From positions 682,001 to 746,000 of the forward strand of contig NZ_JBHRXZ010000022.1 of the NCBI RefSeq assembly GCF_042648805.1: a DNA stretch of 64,000 nucleotides, read 5' to 3'. Below the pieces are notes generated by a model. The model worked only from the letters and a program-made list of their open reading frames with translations. It had not been told where the DNA came from and ran no database searches. The position numbers and the translations under genes were made by a program. This document shows positions 36,435 to 44,551 of the stretch, piece after piece (the stretch's first letter is position 1; each line of letters begins with the position of its first letter). The stretch is from Azomonas tarimensis (lineage in GTDB: Bacteria > Pseudomonadota > Gammaproteobacteria > Pseudomonadales > Pseudomonadaceae).

Positions 36435-37097
36435 CTCGTGCTCCAGGTGCAAGGCAAAGTACCAGGCGGCTCTGGTGTGGCCGCCCTTTCAAGGTTCGCC
36501 GTTGGGCATGCCGGCGGCGTTTGGGTCAGCAAGCGTTTAGCAGGTTGCATGCCAGGGAACCCCTTGCACCAGCAGCGTGCCCCCGCCGAGATTGCCATCT
36601 GCAGTGGGCCGAAGACGCTCCAGCCATGGGCTTGCCTGGCAGGTGCTCGTCTCCGTTCTTGGCGCCGCCGGAGCCTGTGTGACGGGGCTTCTGGCGTTTT
36701 CTTGTCTCATTGTTTTTGCGCTTAAAATCTGACTTTAAACTAGTAGAAAAATATCCATGAATCCAAATTTTTTTTTGCTTTGAAGGTGCGAGGTAATTTT
36801 TTTCGAGAACGTCTGCCGAGCGGCTGGCTACCTCTGAAAGCGGCACCATCCATTTCCCGCTATAATAAATAAGATACTGAAATGAAAGGATTTATTGATG
36901 TTTTTTGAGGGGCTGTGAGCGGCTTTACGGGCGGTGCATGGAATGCACAGTACCGGTGCAAATACGTGAATTGTGCACCAAATAAAACATCCATTTTCTT
37001 TTGATCTTTCAATTGACAATTCACGTAAATGTGGCAATTTTGCCTCCATCGGTTCCGGCCAGCTTCCATGGTCGGGCAACAGCAGGAGGCGGATTGC
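36435..37097. promoter_or_regulatory. Divergent control region between the importer operon and iacHABICDEFG
   Basis: 663 bp without a convincing gene. The part 36700-37040 is strikingly AT-rich compared with its flanks and includes long T runs. Candidate signals are the 12-bp inverted repeat at 36963-37027 and TTGACA at 37013-37018, without a good -10 at 17 bp. The half next to the binding protein gene (36435-36690) shows no recognised motif. Confidence 0.55.
36963..37027. promoter_or_regulatory. 12-bp inverted repeat, candidate IacR operator pair
   Basis: TACGTGAATTGT at 36963-36974 and its exact reverse complement ACAATTCACGTA at 37016-37027 are 41 bp apart, i.e. centres 53 bp apart or about five helical turns. 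The right copy overlaps a TTGACA -35-like hexamer. The iacH start is 71 bp further downstream. The arrangement suits a repressor such as the MarR protein at 27831-28307. Confidence 0.5.
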
Positions 37098-38246
37098 ATG
37101 ACGATCCTCACAGAGCGGATGGCGCTGAACCCGGGCGGCCCGACGGCGGTGGTGAAGGACACCATCGACATCGCCGGCTACCCGACCCGCGCCGCCAGCC
37201 GCGCGCTGGCCGAGGCGCCACCTGCCTCGGCCCATGCGGCGGTGGTCGAGGGGCTGCTGGCCGCCGGCTTCGAGATTTGCGGCAAGGCCAACCTGCACGA
37301 GCTGGCCTTTGGGACCACCGGCATCAACCACTGGACCGGCACCCCGGCCAACCCACGCTATCCCGGGCGCATCCCCGGTGGCTCGTCCAGCGGTTCCGCC
37401 GCGGCGGTGGCAGCAGGGCTGGCGGAGGTCGCGCTGGGCACCGATACCGGCGGCTCGGTGCGCGTTCCGGCCTGCTGTTGCGGGGTGTTCGGCTTCAAGC
37501 CGACCTTCGGCCGGGTCAGCCGCGAAGGGGTCATGCCGGCCCGCTCCAGCCTCGATTGCGTCGGCCCGTTCGCCGCCGATCTGACCATGCTGACCCGCGC
37601 CATGCGGGCCATCGATAAAAGCTTCGGCGCGCTGCCGCAGGTGACGGATGTGAGCCTCGGCGTGGTACCGGTGAGCGCCCACCCGGAGATTCTCCAGGCA
37701 CTGGAGCAGGCGTTGGCGAGCAGTGGTTTCGTGCTCGGCGAAGCGCCCTTGCCCGGCATGGAGGCGGCCTACAAGGCTGGCATGGTGGTGATCAACCGCG
37801 AGACCTGGCAGGCCTGCGAAGGGCTGCTGGCGAGCGACCTGGTGGGGGACGACGTGGCCGGCCGGCTGCGCGCCGCCGGTGAAACGAGCGACGCCGCGCT
37901 GGCCGAGGCCGAGGCGGTGCGCCAGGCCTTTACCGCCGAGGTGGACGCCGCCCTGCAGTGCCATCCGGTGCTGGTCCTGCCGACCATGCCCGACTACCCG
38001 CTGCGCCTCGACGAGGCCGCCGACACCCGCGCGGTGCTCGGTATGACGGCCTTTGTCCGGCCTTTCAATCTGTCCGGCCACCCGGCCCTGAGCATCCCGC
38101 TCGAGGGCGCCGCCGGTTTGCCGGTGGGCCTGCAACTGGTGGCCGCCAAGGGCGACGACGAACTGCTGTTCGCGGTCGCCCAGGCCCTGACCGCACGCCT
38201 CGAATCCCCCGTTTCCGACCACGGAGTCTCCCATGACATCGCTTAA
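37098..38246 (+). CDS. iacH: Amidase signature family protein, IacH
   Basis: 382 residues from ATG 37098 with AGGAGG 9 nt upstream; upstream in-frame Met codons are less likely. The Ser-cisSer-Lys triad is readable: Lys in VVKDTIDIAGYP, the Gly/Ser-rich GRIPGGSSSGSAAAVAAGLA, and LGTDTGGSVRVPA with the acylating Ser. It is shorter than GatA. First gene of the order amidase, acyl-CoA-dehydrogenase-like, small protein, SnoaL, Rieske alpha, beta, SDR, reductase, flavin reductase, which is the iacHABICDEFG order described for Pseudomonas putida 1290. IacH's exact step in indole-3-acetate degradation is not well fixed. The stop overlaps iacA by 14 bp. Confidence 0.85.
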   Translation: MTILTERMALNPGGPTAVVKDTIDIAGYPTRAASRALAEAPPASAHAAVVEGLLAAGFEICGKANLHELAFGTTGINHWTGTPANPRYPGRIPGGSSSGSAAAVAAGLAEVALGTDTGGSVRVPACCCGVFGFKPTFGRVSREGVMPARSSLDCVGPFAADLTMLTRAMRAIDKSFGALPQVTDVSLGVVPVSAHPEILQALEQALASSGFVLGEAPLPGMEAAYKAGMVVINRETWQACEGLLASDLVGDDVAGRLRAAGETSDAALAEAEAVRQAFTAEVDAALQCHPVLVLPTMPDYPLRLDEAADTRAVLGMTAFVRPFNLSGHPALSIPLEGAAGLPVGLQLVAAKGDDELLFAVAQALTARLESPVSDHGVSHDIA

Positions 38247-39405
38247 CGCCCGGGGCAGCGACGCCGCGCCTATCTTCTCCAGCGGTGCGTTCCAGCAGCT
38301 GCTCGCGGAGATTCGCGAGCGGGCCCGCAGCAACGAATTCGACCGGCAGAAGCACATCTCGCAAGACATCATCGAGCGCTTCCGCGAGCTGGGGGTATAT
38401 CGCGCCCTGGTGCCGAAACGCTTTGGTGGCGAGCAGCGTTCGCCGGGCGAGTTCTGCCGGATGGTCGAGGCCATTTCGGTGGCTGACGGGTCCGCCGGCT
38501 GGGTCGCCAGTTTCGGCATGAGCCCGGTATATCTGTCGGCACTGCCGCTCGACACCATCGCCCAGGTCTACGCCGAGTCGCCGGACGTGGTGTTCGCCGG
38601 CGGGATCTTTCCGCCGCAGCCGGCGCAATACGTCGACGGCGGTCTGGAAGTCTCCGGCCGCTGGAAGTTCTCCAGCGGCTGCATGGGCGCCTCGCTGGTG
38701 GGCGTGGGCATCGCGCCGAAAAAGGGCGACGAGAGCCTCGGCCTGCCGCGCATGGCCGTGCTGCCCCGGCACCAGGCGCGCGTCGAGCAGAGCTGGGATG
38801 TGGTCGGCCTGATCGGCACCGGCAGCCATGACCTGGTGGTCGACAAGGTGGTGGTGCCCGAGGACTGGACCTTTGTCCGGGGCGGCCCGTCGAACCTCGA
38901 CGAGCCCCTGTTCCGTTATCCCTCGTTGTCCTTTGCCACCCAGGTGCTGTCGGTGGTGGGCCTCGGTGTGGCCCGTGCCGCGCTGGATTACCTCGCCGAC
39001 ATGGCCAGCGGTCGCACCTCGGTCACCGGCGCTCCGATCCTGGCCGAACGGCCACTCGCCCAGGCCGAGTTCGCCAAGGCCGAGGCCTCGTTGCGCGCCG
39101 CCCGCGCCTGGTTCTACGAAGCCATCGACGAGGCCTGGGACAGCGTGCTGAGTGGCGTGCCGGCCTCGGTCGAGCAGACCAACATGCTGCGCCTGTCCTC
39201 GACCCACGCGACCCGCGTCGCCGCCGAGGTGGCCCGCACCGCGCAGATGCTTTCGGGCATGACCGGCATCTACCGCGACAGCCCGCTGGCGCGCTTCGTC
39301 AACGACACCCAGGTGGTGACCCAGCACGCCTTCATGGGCGACGTCACCTACCAGAACGCCGGCGCCATCTTTTTCGGCAAGAGCCCCTTGCCCGGCTATC
39401 TCTGA
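38233..39405 (+). CDS. iacA: Acyl-CoA dehydrogenase-fold flavin monooxygenase, IacA
   Basis: 390 residues of the acyl-CoA dehydrogenase fold without CoA-dehydrogenase catalytic context; related to HpaB/HsaA-type two-component (group D) monooxygenases. Segments: RELGVYRALVPKRFGGEQRS, SVADGSAGWVASFGMS, VSGRWKFSSGCMGASLVGVG, SWDVVGLIGTGSHDLVVDKV and a C-terminal RLSSTHATRVAAEVARTAQM with the family's late Arg/His. IacA performs the first oxidation of the indole ring of indole-3-acetate using reduced flavin, presumably from IacG at the end of the operon. Overlaps iacH by 14 bp, so translation is coupled. Confidence 0.87.
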   Translation: MTSLNARGSDAAPIFSSGAFQQLLAEIRERARSNEFDRQKHISQDIIERFRELGVYRALVPKRFGGEQRSPGEFCRMVEAISVADGSAGWVASFGMSPVYLSALPLDTIAQVYAESPDVVFAGGIFPPQPAQYVDGGLEVSGRWKFSSGCMGASLVGVGIAPKKGDESLGLPRMAVLPRHQARVEQSWDVVGLIGTGSHDLVVDKVVVPEDWTFVRGGPSNLDEPLFRYPSLSFATQVLSVVGLGVARAALDYLADMASGRTSVTGAPILAERPLAQAEFAKAEASLRAARAWFYEAIDEAWDSVLSGVPASVEQTNMLRLSSTHATRVAAEVARTAQMLSGMTGIYRDSPLARFVNDTQVVTQHAFMGDVTYQNAGAIFFGKSPLPGYL

Positions 39406-39428
39406 ACCGCAACCCGAAGGTGCATCCC

Positions 39429-39788
39429 ATGAGTGAGAAAAAACCGTTGCGCGTGCTGTTCTGCATGGGCATCAACCAGAACTTCTTCGACGCCCCCCGC
39501 GAGGAACAGCTCGAGGTCTGGGCTGCCTTCGGCCAGATGTGGAACGGCATCCACGACCTGCCCGGCGTCACCGTCCTCGGCAACATGGATGACGACCAGA
39601 GCATGGTCGGCCCGTCCGCCGGCTGGCCCTGGACCACCTACCTGCTGGCCGACGTGCCGGACATCGAGACCGTCCATGCCGCCTGCAACCTGTTTCGCAG
39701 CACCCCGGTCGGCAGCGGCACCTACAAGCTCTGGCGCTACGCCAAGGTCGAGGCCCGAGTCGGCCGCGAACTGATCATCCAGCGTTGA
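39429..39788 (+). CDS. iacB: Conserved small protein, IacB
   Basis: 119 residues from ATG 39429, preceded by GAAGG at 39415-39419. No catalytic motif is recognised. The sequence is Trp- and aromatic-rich (VWAAFGQMWNGIHDLPG, AGWPWTTYLLADVPD) and ends FRSTPVGSGTYKLWRYAKVE. The size, ferredoxin-like alternation of strands and helices, and position between iacA and iacI match IacB, a protein of unknown function that may assist the oxidation steps. The stop TGA overlaps a TTG that could be an alternative iacI start. Confidence 0.75.
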   Translation: MSEKKPLRVLFCMGINQNFFDAPREEQLEVWAAFGQMWNGIHDLPGVTVLGNMDDDQSMVGPSAGWPWTTYLLADVPDIETVHAACNLFRSTPVGSGTYKLWRYAKVEARVGRELIIQR

Positions 39789-39796
39789 TCCCTGCC

Positions 39797-40348
39797 ATGG
39801 CCCACGACGATCGAGACCTGCACCAGCGCCTGCGCCGCTTCGAGATCGAAGCCGCCGCGCGCGCCTGCATGAATCGCTACATGGTGTTGTGCGACGCGCT
39901 GGATGCCCGCACGCCGCTGGACGAACTGGCCGGCCTGTTCATCCGCGAGGCGATCTGGGAAGGCAAGGGTGCCCGCTACCGCGACAGCTTTGGCGGCTAC
40001 CGCGGGCGCGAGGCGATCCGCGCCATGTTCGCCGGCTACATGCGCGAGCCGGCGCACTTCGCCCTGAACGTGCATTTTCTCACCTCCGAGCTGATCGAGG
40101 CCGGTGATGAGGAGGCCCGGGGCCAGTGGGTGATGCTGCAGACCTCGACCTTCGCCGACGGCAGCTCGCACCTCAATGCCGCGCGGCTGCAGGTGCGCTT
40201 CGTCGAGGAGGAGGGGCACTGGCGCATGGCCCATTTCCAGACCGAAAACCTGTTCAGCCGTCCCGTCGACCGCTGGAACAGCCAGGCGCCGCTGCCGGTG
40301 CCGACCCAGACCGATATCTCGCGGCCCGACGCGGCCGACCAGGAGTGA
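39797..40348 (+). CDS. iacI: SnoaL-like/NTF2-fold protein, IacI
   Basis: 183 residues from ATG 39797; a TTG at 39785 is the alternative start. The N-terminal helix and AACMNRYMVLCDALD, LAGLFIREAIWEGKGARYRD, YRGREAIRAMFAGYM and HLNAARLQVRFVEEEGHWRM follow the SnoaL_4/NTF2-like pattern shared with Rieske oxygenase beta subunits. Its place between iacB and iacC fits IacI, a gene without defined biochemical role. It may act as an accessory hydratase or isomerase; inference only. Its stop overlaps the GTG region of iacC. Confidence 0.75.
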   Translation: MAHDDRDLHQRLRRFEIEAAARACMNRYMVLCDALDARTPLDELAGLFIREAIWEGKGARYRDSFGGYRGREAIRAMFAGYMREPAHFALNVHFLTSELIEAGDEEARGQWVMLQTSTFADGSSHLNAARLQVRFVEEEGHWRMAHFQTENLFSRPVDRWNSQAPLPVPTQTDISRPDAADQE

Positions 40349-40350
40349 CC

Positions 40351-41625
40351 GTGAACAGATTGCTAGACACCGTAACGCTGGACTCCAGCGCCGCCGACCT
40401 GGTGCTGCCGGACCGGGTACATACCTCGCTGTACACCGACCCGAAGATCTTCGACGAGGAAATGGACAAGATCTTTTCCGGCACCTGGGTGTGGGTCGCC
40501 CATGCCAGCGAGATTCCCGACAGCGGCAGCTACAAGACCGGCTACATCGGCAAGCAGCCGGTACTCACCGTGCGCGACCGCAAGAAGCAGGTCCATGTCC
40601 TGCTCAACCGCTGCCGCCACCGCGGCGCCACCGTCTGCGAAGGCAAGAAGGGCAAGACCAACAGCCTGGTCTGCCCCTACCACGGCTGGAGCTATGCCCT
40701 CGATGGCAGCCTGCGCGGCGTGCCGCACCCGGAAAGCTACGCCGACATGCTCGACAAGGGGGAACTGCCGCTGGTCAGCCTGCGCGTGGAGGAATACGCC
40801 GGGATGATCTTCGCCACCTTCAAGCACGACATCGAACCCCTGGTGGACTTTCTTGGCCCGGCGAAGAAGTGGATGGACCTGTTCATGAAGCAGGGCGGCG
40901 GCTACCCGATCAAGGTCGCTGGCGAGCACCGCTTCCGCTTTCCCGGCAACTGGAAGATCCAGCTGGAAAACACCACCGACGCCTATCACTTCCCGCTGGT
41001 GCACAAGTCGTTTCTTGCCAGCGTCGACAAGCAGACCGAGGAGATGCTCGATTTCGTCGACGGCACCGGCTACGTCGAGGACCTGGGCAACGGCCACAGC
41101 GTGATGGTGATGATCCCCGAACTGGTGGACCTGGAAGCCAACCTCGACCTGCCCATCCCGGCGCGCTTCGAGTCGCTGGCCGCCGAGCTGCGCGACGAGG
41201 GCCATGACGAGCCGTCGGTGCGCCGCATCGTCCGTGCCGTCGGTGGCTCGGGCTTCAACCTCAACCTGTTCCCCAACGTGGCCTGCTCGATGGCCTTCTT
41301 CCGGGTGCTGCGGCCGATCTCGGTGACCGAGACCGAGATCCACCATTCGGTGATCACCATGGACGGCGGCCCGGCCTGCGCCAACCGCGCCCGGTTGCGC
41401 CTGCACGAACACTTCCAGGGCCCCATGGGCTTCGGCACGCCGGACGACTCGGAAGCCTGGGAGCGGGTTCAGAAGGGCGCCAGTGCGGGCCCCGATCTGT
41501 GGATCATGCTCAACCGCGGGCTGGCCGGCGAAAAGCCCAGCGAAGACGGGCGGGTCAGCGACGTCAGTGCCGAGACCGGCATGCGCGCGGCCTACCAGCA
41601 ATGGAAAAAGATGATGTCGGCCTGA
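40351..41625 (+). CDS. iacC: Rieske dioxygenase large subunit, IacC
   Basis: 424 residues from GTG 40351, with AGGAG at 40341-40345; a GTG at 40345 is possible, and the longer open frame from 40126 is an overlap artefact. The Rieske centre is NRCRHRGATVCEG (C-x-H) and VCPYHGWSYALDG (C-x-x-H). The mononuclear iron ligands lie in NTTDAYHFPLVHKSF (D-x-x-H-x-x-x-x-H) with a C-terminal Asp region. It belongs to the large subunit family of aromatic-ring hydroxylating dioxygenases and, with IacD and the reductase IacF, acts on an oxidised indole-acetate intermediate on the way to catechol. Confidence 0.9.
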   Translation: MNRLLDTVTLDSSAADLVLPDRVHTSLYTDPKIFDEEMDKIFSGTWVWVAHASEIPDSGSYKTGYIGKQPVLTVRDRKKQVHVLLNRCRHRGATVCEGKKGKTNSLVCPYHGWSYALDGSLRGVPHPESYADMLDKGELPLVSLRVEEYAGMIFATFKHDIEPLVDFLGPAKKWMDLFMKQGGGYPIKVAGEHRFRFPGNWKIQLENTTDAYHFPLVHKSFLASVDKQTEEMLDFVDGTGYVEDLGNGHSVMVMIPELVDLEANLDLPIPARFESLAAELRDEGHDEPSVRRIVRAVGGSGFNLNLFPNVACSMAFFRVLRPISVTETEIHHSVITMDGGPACANRARLRLHEHFQGPMGFGTPDDSEAWERVQKGASAGPDLWIMLNRGLAGEKPSEDGRVSDVSAETGMRAAYQQWKKMMSA

Positions 41626-41641
41626 GCCCACGGAGCGCCCC

Positions 41642-42121
41642 ATGAACGAGCTGCAACTACTCAACCAGGTCACCGCCTTCATCTGGCAGGAAGGCGACAT
41701 GCTCGACCACGCCGAATATCAGGCCTGGCTGGACCTCTGGACCGAGAAGGGGACCTACATCATCCCCATCGATCCCGAGGAGACCGACCTCGAGAACACC
41801 CTGAACTACGCCTACGACGACCACCACATGCGCAGCCTGCGGGTGCGCCGGCTGACCAGCGGGGAATCCATCTCCACCTCGCCGACGCCGCGCACCATCC
41901 GCAGCCAGTCACGCTTTCGCCTGCTCGCTGACGACGGCGAGGTGGTCACCCTGCGCTGCGCCCAGGAACTCTGCGAGTTCCGCAAGGAAACCGTCCGGCA
42001 CTACACCGCCGACGTCACCTACGAGCTGTTGCGCAGCGGCGAGAGCTTTCGCCTGCAGCGCAAGGTGATCCGCCTGATCAACTCCACCGATACCCTCACC
42101 GGCATCGGCTACATCCTCTGA
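41642..42121 (+). CDS. iacD: Rieske dioxygenase small subunit, IacD
   Basis: 159 residues, typical of the beta subunit (NTF2-like cone). FIWQEGDMLDHAEYQAWLDL, DDHHMRSLRVRRLTSGES, RFRLLADDGEVVTLRCAQEL and RKVIRLINSTDTLTGIGYIL are standard beta-subunit segments. It is structural, stabilising the IacC trimer. It begins 16 bp after iacC and ends 10 bp before iacE. Confidence 0.88.
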   Translation: MNELQLLNQVTAFIWQEGDMLDHAEYQAWLDLWTEKGTYIIPIDPEETDLENTLNYAYDDHHMRSLRVRRLTSGESISTSPTPRTIRSQSRFRLLADDGEVVTLRCAQELCEFRKETVRHYTADVTYELLRSGESFRLQRKVIRLINSTDTLTGIGYIL

Positions 42122-42131
42122 GGGCATCGCC

Positions 42132-42872
42132 ATGACGCAGATCGCACTGGTCACCGGTGCCGCCCAGGGGCTGGGCAGGGCCATCGCCGGCCGGCTGTTG
42201 GAGGCCGGCTACACGGTGGCCCTGACCGACCGCTCGGCCGAGGCCGCCGAGGCCGCCGCCCGCGAGCTCGACCCGAGCGGCGAGCGGACCCTGGCGCTGG
42301 AGCTGGACGTCGCCCGCAAGGCCGATTTCGAGTCCGCGCTGGCTGCGGTGCTGGCGCGCTGGGGGGCGCTGCACGTGGCGGTGAACAACGCCGCGATGAC
42401 CCTGACCACGCCGGTGATGCAGATCAGCCCGGAGGAATTCGACCGGGTGGTGAGCACCAATCAGCGCGGCACCTTTGTCGGCTGCCAGGTCTTTGGCGCG
42501 CACATGGCGACGGCGGGCTACGGCCGGATCATCAACATGGCCTCGCTGGCCGGGCAGAACGGCGGCACCGCCACCGGCGCGCACTACGCCGCCTCCAAGG
42601 GCGCCATCGTCACCCTGACCAAGATCTTCGCCAAGGAGCTGGCAGGGGCGGGTGTCACGGTCAACGCCATCGCCCCGGGGCCGATCGAGTCACCGGCGGT
42701 GCGCGCCGCGGTGCCGCCGGAGCGCCTGGAAGGCCTGATCGCCAGCATCCCGGTGAAACGCCTGGGCGACGCCGGCTTCATCGGTGACCTGGTGGTGCAA
42801 CTGGCCCGCCCGGAAGCCTACTTCACCACCGGGGCGACCTGGGACGTGAACGGCGGATTGTTCATGCGCTGA
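42132..42872 (+). CDS. iacE: Short-chain dehydrogenase/reductase, IacE
   Basis: 246 residues. NAD(P) motif ALVTGAAQGLGRAIAG, NNAAMTL (structural N-N-A), catalytic Ser in NMASLAGQNGG and Tyr-Lys in HYAASKGAI, GPIESPAV after it, and the terminal DVNGGLFMR. In studied iac clusters IacE works with the 2-hydroxylated indole-acetate intermediate to form dioxindole-3-acetate. Position between iacD and iacF agrees. No unusual features. Confidence 0.9.
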   Translation: MTQIALVTGAAQGLGRAIAGRLLEAGYTVALTDRSAEAAEAAARELDPSGERTLALELDVARKADFESALAAVLARWGALHVAVNNAAMTLTTPVMQISPEEFDRVVSTNQRGTFVGCQVFGAHMATAGYGRIINMASLAGQNGGTATGAHYAASKGAIVTLTKIFAKELAGAGVTVNAIAPGPIESPAVRAAVPPERLEGLIASIPVKRLGDAGFIGDLVVQLARPEAYFTTGATWDVNGGLFMR

Positions 42873-42927
42873 GACAGCCCATGAGGGCTGCGTTTTCAAC
42901 CTTGTGTGCCTTACGGGAAGACCCGGT

Positions 42928-43893
42928 ATGACTGAAGAAAGCTTGAACGTGGTGGTGCGCAAGCGCCAGTTGCAGGGCGACGGCGTGGTCGTGCTCGACC
43001 TCGGCCTGGCCAGCGGCGAGGCGCTGCCGCCATTCGAGGCCGGTGCCCATGTCGACCTGCATATCGCTCCGGGCCTGGTGCGCCAGTACTCGCTGTGCAG
43101 CGATCCGGCGGACTGCTCGGTCTACCGCCTCGGCGTGCTCAGGGACCCCGCGTCCCGCGGCGGCTCGCTGGGTGTGCATGACGGGTTGGCCGAAGGCAGC
43201 GAGGTGAGCATCAGCCTGCCGCGCAACCTCTTCCCGCTGGTGCCCGCCGCCCGCCGCTCGATCCTCATCGGCGGTGGCATCGGCGTCACCCCGATGATCG
43301 CCATGGCCTTCGCCCTGCAGGCGTCCGCCAGCGATTTCGAGCTGCACTACTGCGGCCGGTCGCGCAGCCGCAGTGCTTTTCTCGACGAGCTGGCCGGCGC
43401 CGCCTTCGCCGCCCGGGTGCACACCCATTTCGATGACGAGGGCCAGGACCAGAAGCTCGACCTGGACGCGGTGCTCGGCGCCGTCGCGCCGGGGCCGGAC
43501 GTGCACGTCTACGTCTGCGGCCCGTCCGGCTTCATGGACTGGGTGATCGGCGAAGCGCAGCTGCGTGGCTACACCGGGGCCCAGGTGCACCGCGAGTACT
43601 TCCAGGTGCAAAGCGACGCCTCGGGGGGCGCCTTCGAGGTGGTCGCGGCACGCAGCGGCAAGCAGGTCCAGGTGGCCGAGGGGCAGACCATCGTCGAGGC
43701 GCTGGCCGGGGTCGGCATCGAGATCGAGGTGTCCTGCGAGCAGGGCATCTGTGGCACCTGCCTGTGCGACGTGCTCGAAGGCGAACCGGATCACCGCGAC
43801 GTGTACTTGACCGAGGATGAGCGGGCGGGCAACGACCAGATTCTCACCTGCTGTTCGCGCGCCAAATCGAAAACCCTGGTTCTGGACATCTGA
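42928..43893 (+). CDS. iacF: Oxygenase reductase with C-terminal 2Fe-2S ferredoxin, IacF
   Basis: 321 residues from ATG 42928 with GGAAG upstream. Domain order is FMN/FAD-binding (FEAGAHVDLHIAPGLVRQYS, with R-Q-Y-S flavin motif), NAD-binding (ILIGGGIGVTPMIAMAFALQ, VYVCGPSGFMDW) and a plant-type ferredoxin at the C-terminus (CEQGICGTCLC with the fourth Cys in ILTCCSRAKS). This is the phthalate-dioxygenase-reductase/VanB layout, the reverse of the AntC/BenC layout at 52880. It delivers NADH electrons to the IacCD dioxygenase. Confidence 0.9.
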   Translation: MTEESLNVVVRKRQLQGDGVVVLDLGLASGEALPPFEAGAHVDLHIAPGLVRQYSLCSDPADCSVYRLGVLRDPASRGGSLGVHDGLAEGSEVSISLPRNLFPLVPAARRSILIGGGIGVTPMIAMAFALQASASDFELHYCGRSRSRSAFLDELAGAAFAARVHTHFDDEGQDQKLDLDAVLGAVAPGPDVHVYVCGPSGFMDWVIGEAQLRGYTGAQVHREYFQVQSDASGGAFEVVAARSGKQVQVAEGQTIVEALAGVGIEIEVSCEQGICGTCLCDVLEGEPDHRDVYLTEDERAGNDQILTCCSRAKSKTLVLDI

Positions 43894-43907
43894 CGGAGGA
43901 TATTCCC

Positions 43908-44408
43908 ATGGTCGATACCACCGGCTTTCGCAACGCCATGTCCATGCTGGGCGGCGCCGTCTCGGTGATCACCACCGACGGCCCGGCGGGGCGCTGGGGC
44001 TTCACCGCCTCGGCCGTATGCAGTGTTACCGACCAGCCGCCGATGCTGCTGGTCTGCATGAACCGCGCCTCCTATTCCAACGCCAGTTTCAAGGAGAACG
44101 GCGTGCTCTGCGTGAACGTACTCGGCGCCGAGCACCAGACCCTCTCGGCGGCCTTCGCCAGCCGCGAGCTGGAGATGCCCGAGCGCTTTGCCTGCACCGG
44201 CTGGAGCCGGCTGGAGAGCGGCGCGCCGGTGATGGACGAGGCGCTGGTGAGCTTCGACTGCCGCATCGCCCAGGTCCACGAAATGGGCTCGCACAGCATC
44301 TTCTACTGCGAAATCCTCGGCCTGAAGCAGGGCGCCGGCCAGGAAGGACTGGCCTATTTCAACCGCGCCTATCACCGCCTGGGCGAGGTCTCCAAGGCCA
44401 TCTGCTGA
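43908..44408 (+). CDS. iacG: Flavin reductase, IacG
   Basis: 166 residues of the flavin reductase domain: FRNAMSMLGGAVSVITTDGP, FTASAVCSVTDQPPMLLVCM, NASFKENGVLCVNVLGAEHQ and the GSHSIFYCEILGLK C-terminal strand with the family's His. It reduces free FMN/FAD with NAD(P)H for the flavin-diffusible monooxygenase IacA. GGAGGA precedes the ATG. It is the last gene of the iac operon; 143 bp separate it from the porin gene, with no clear terminator. Confidence 0.9.
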   Translation: MVDTTGFRNAMSMLGGAVSVITTDGPAGRWGFTASAVCSVTDQPPMLLVCMNRASYSNASFKENGVLCVNVLGAEHQTLSAAFASRELEMPERFACTGWSRLESGAPVMDEALVSFDCRIAQVHEMGSHSIFYCEILGLKQGAGQEGLAYFNRAYHRLGEVSKAIC

Positions 44409-44551
44409 CGCCACGAGCACACAGAAAAATCATTTCCATCCGACGAGGTGGAGAGGGACAGATGCGGGCGGAAAACCCGATCCGCACCTTTTGGACTGCC
44501 GCTTCAAAGAAGGACCACACAGTGCTCGGCACGTCATCACGGGACATCACC

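Noticed and set aside
37013..37041. Sigma70 promoter for iacH from TTGACA at 37013
   Set aside because: The hexamer 17 bp downstream is AATTTT, a poor -10. The -35-like element is mentioned only as overlapping the inverted repeat.
43817..44551. N-terminal extension of the first porin (open frame from 43817)
   Set aside because: It overlaps iacF and iacG out of frame and would bury the signal peptide that begins at 44552.
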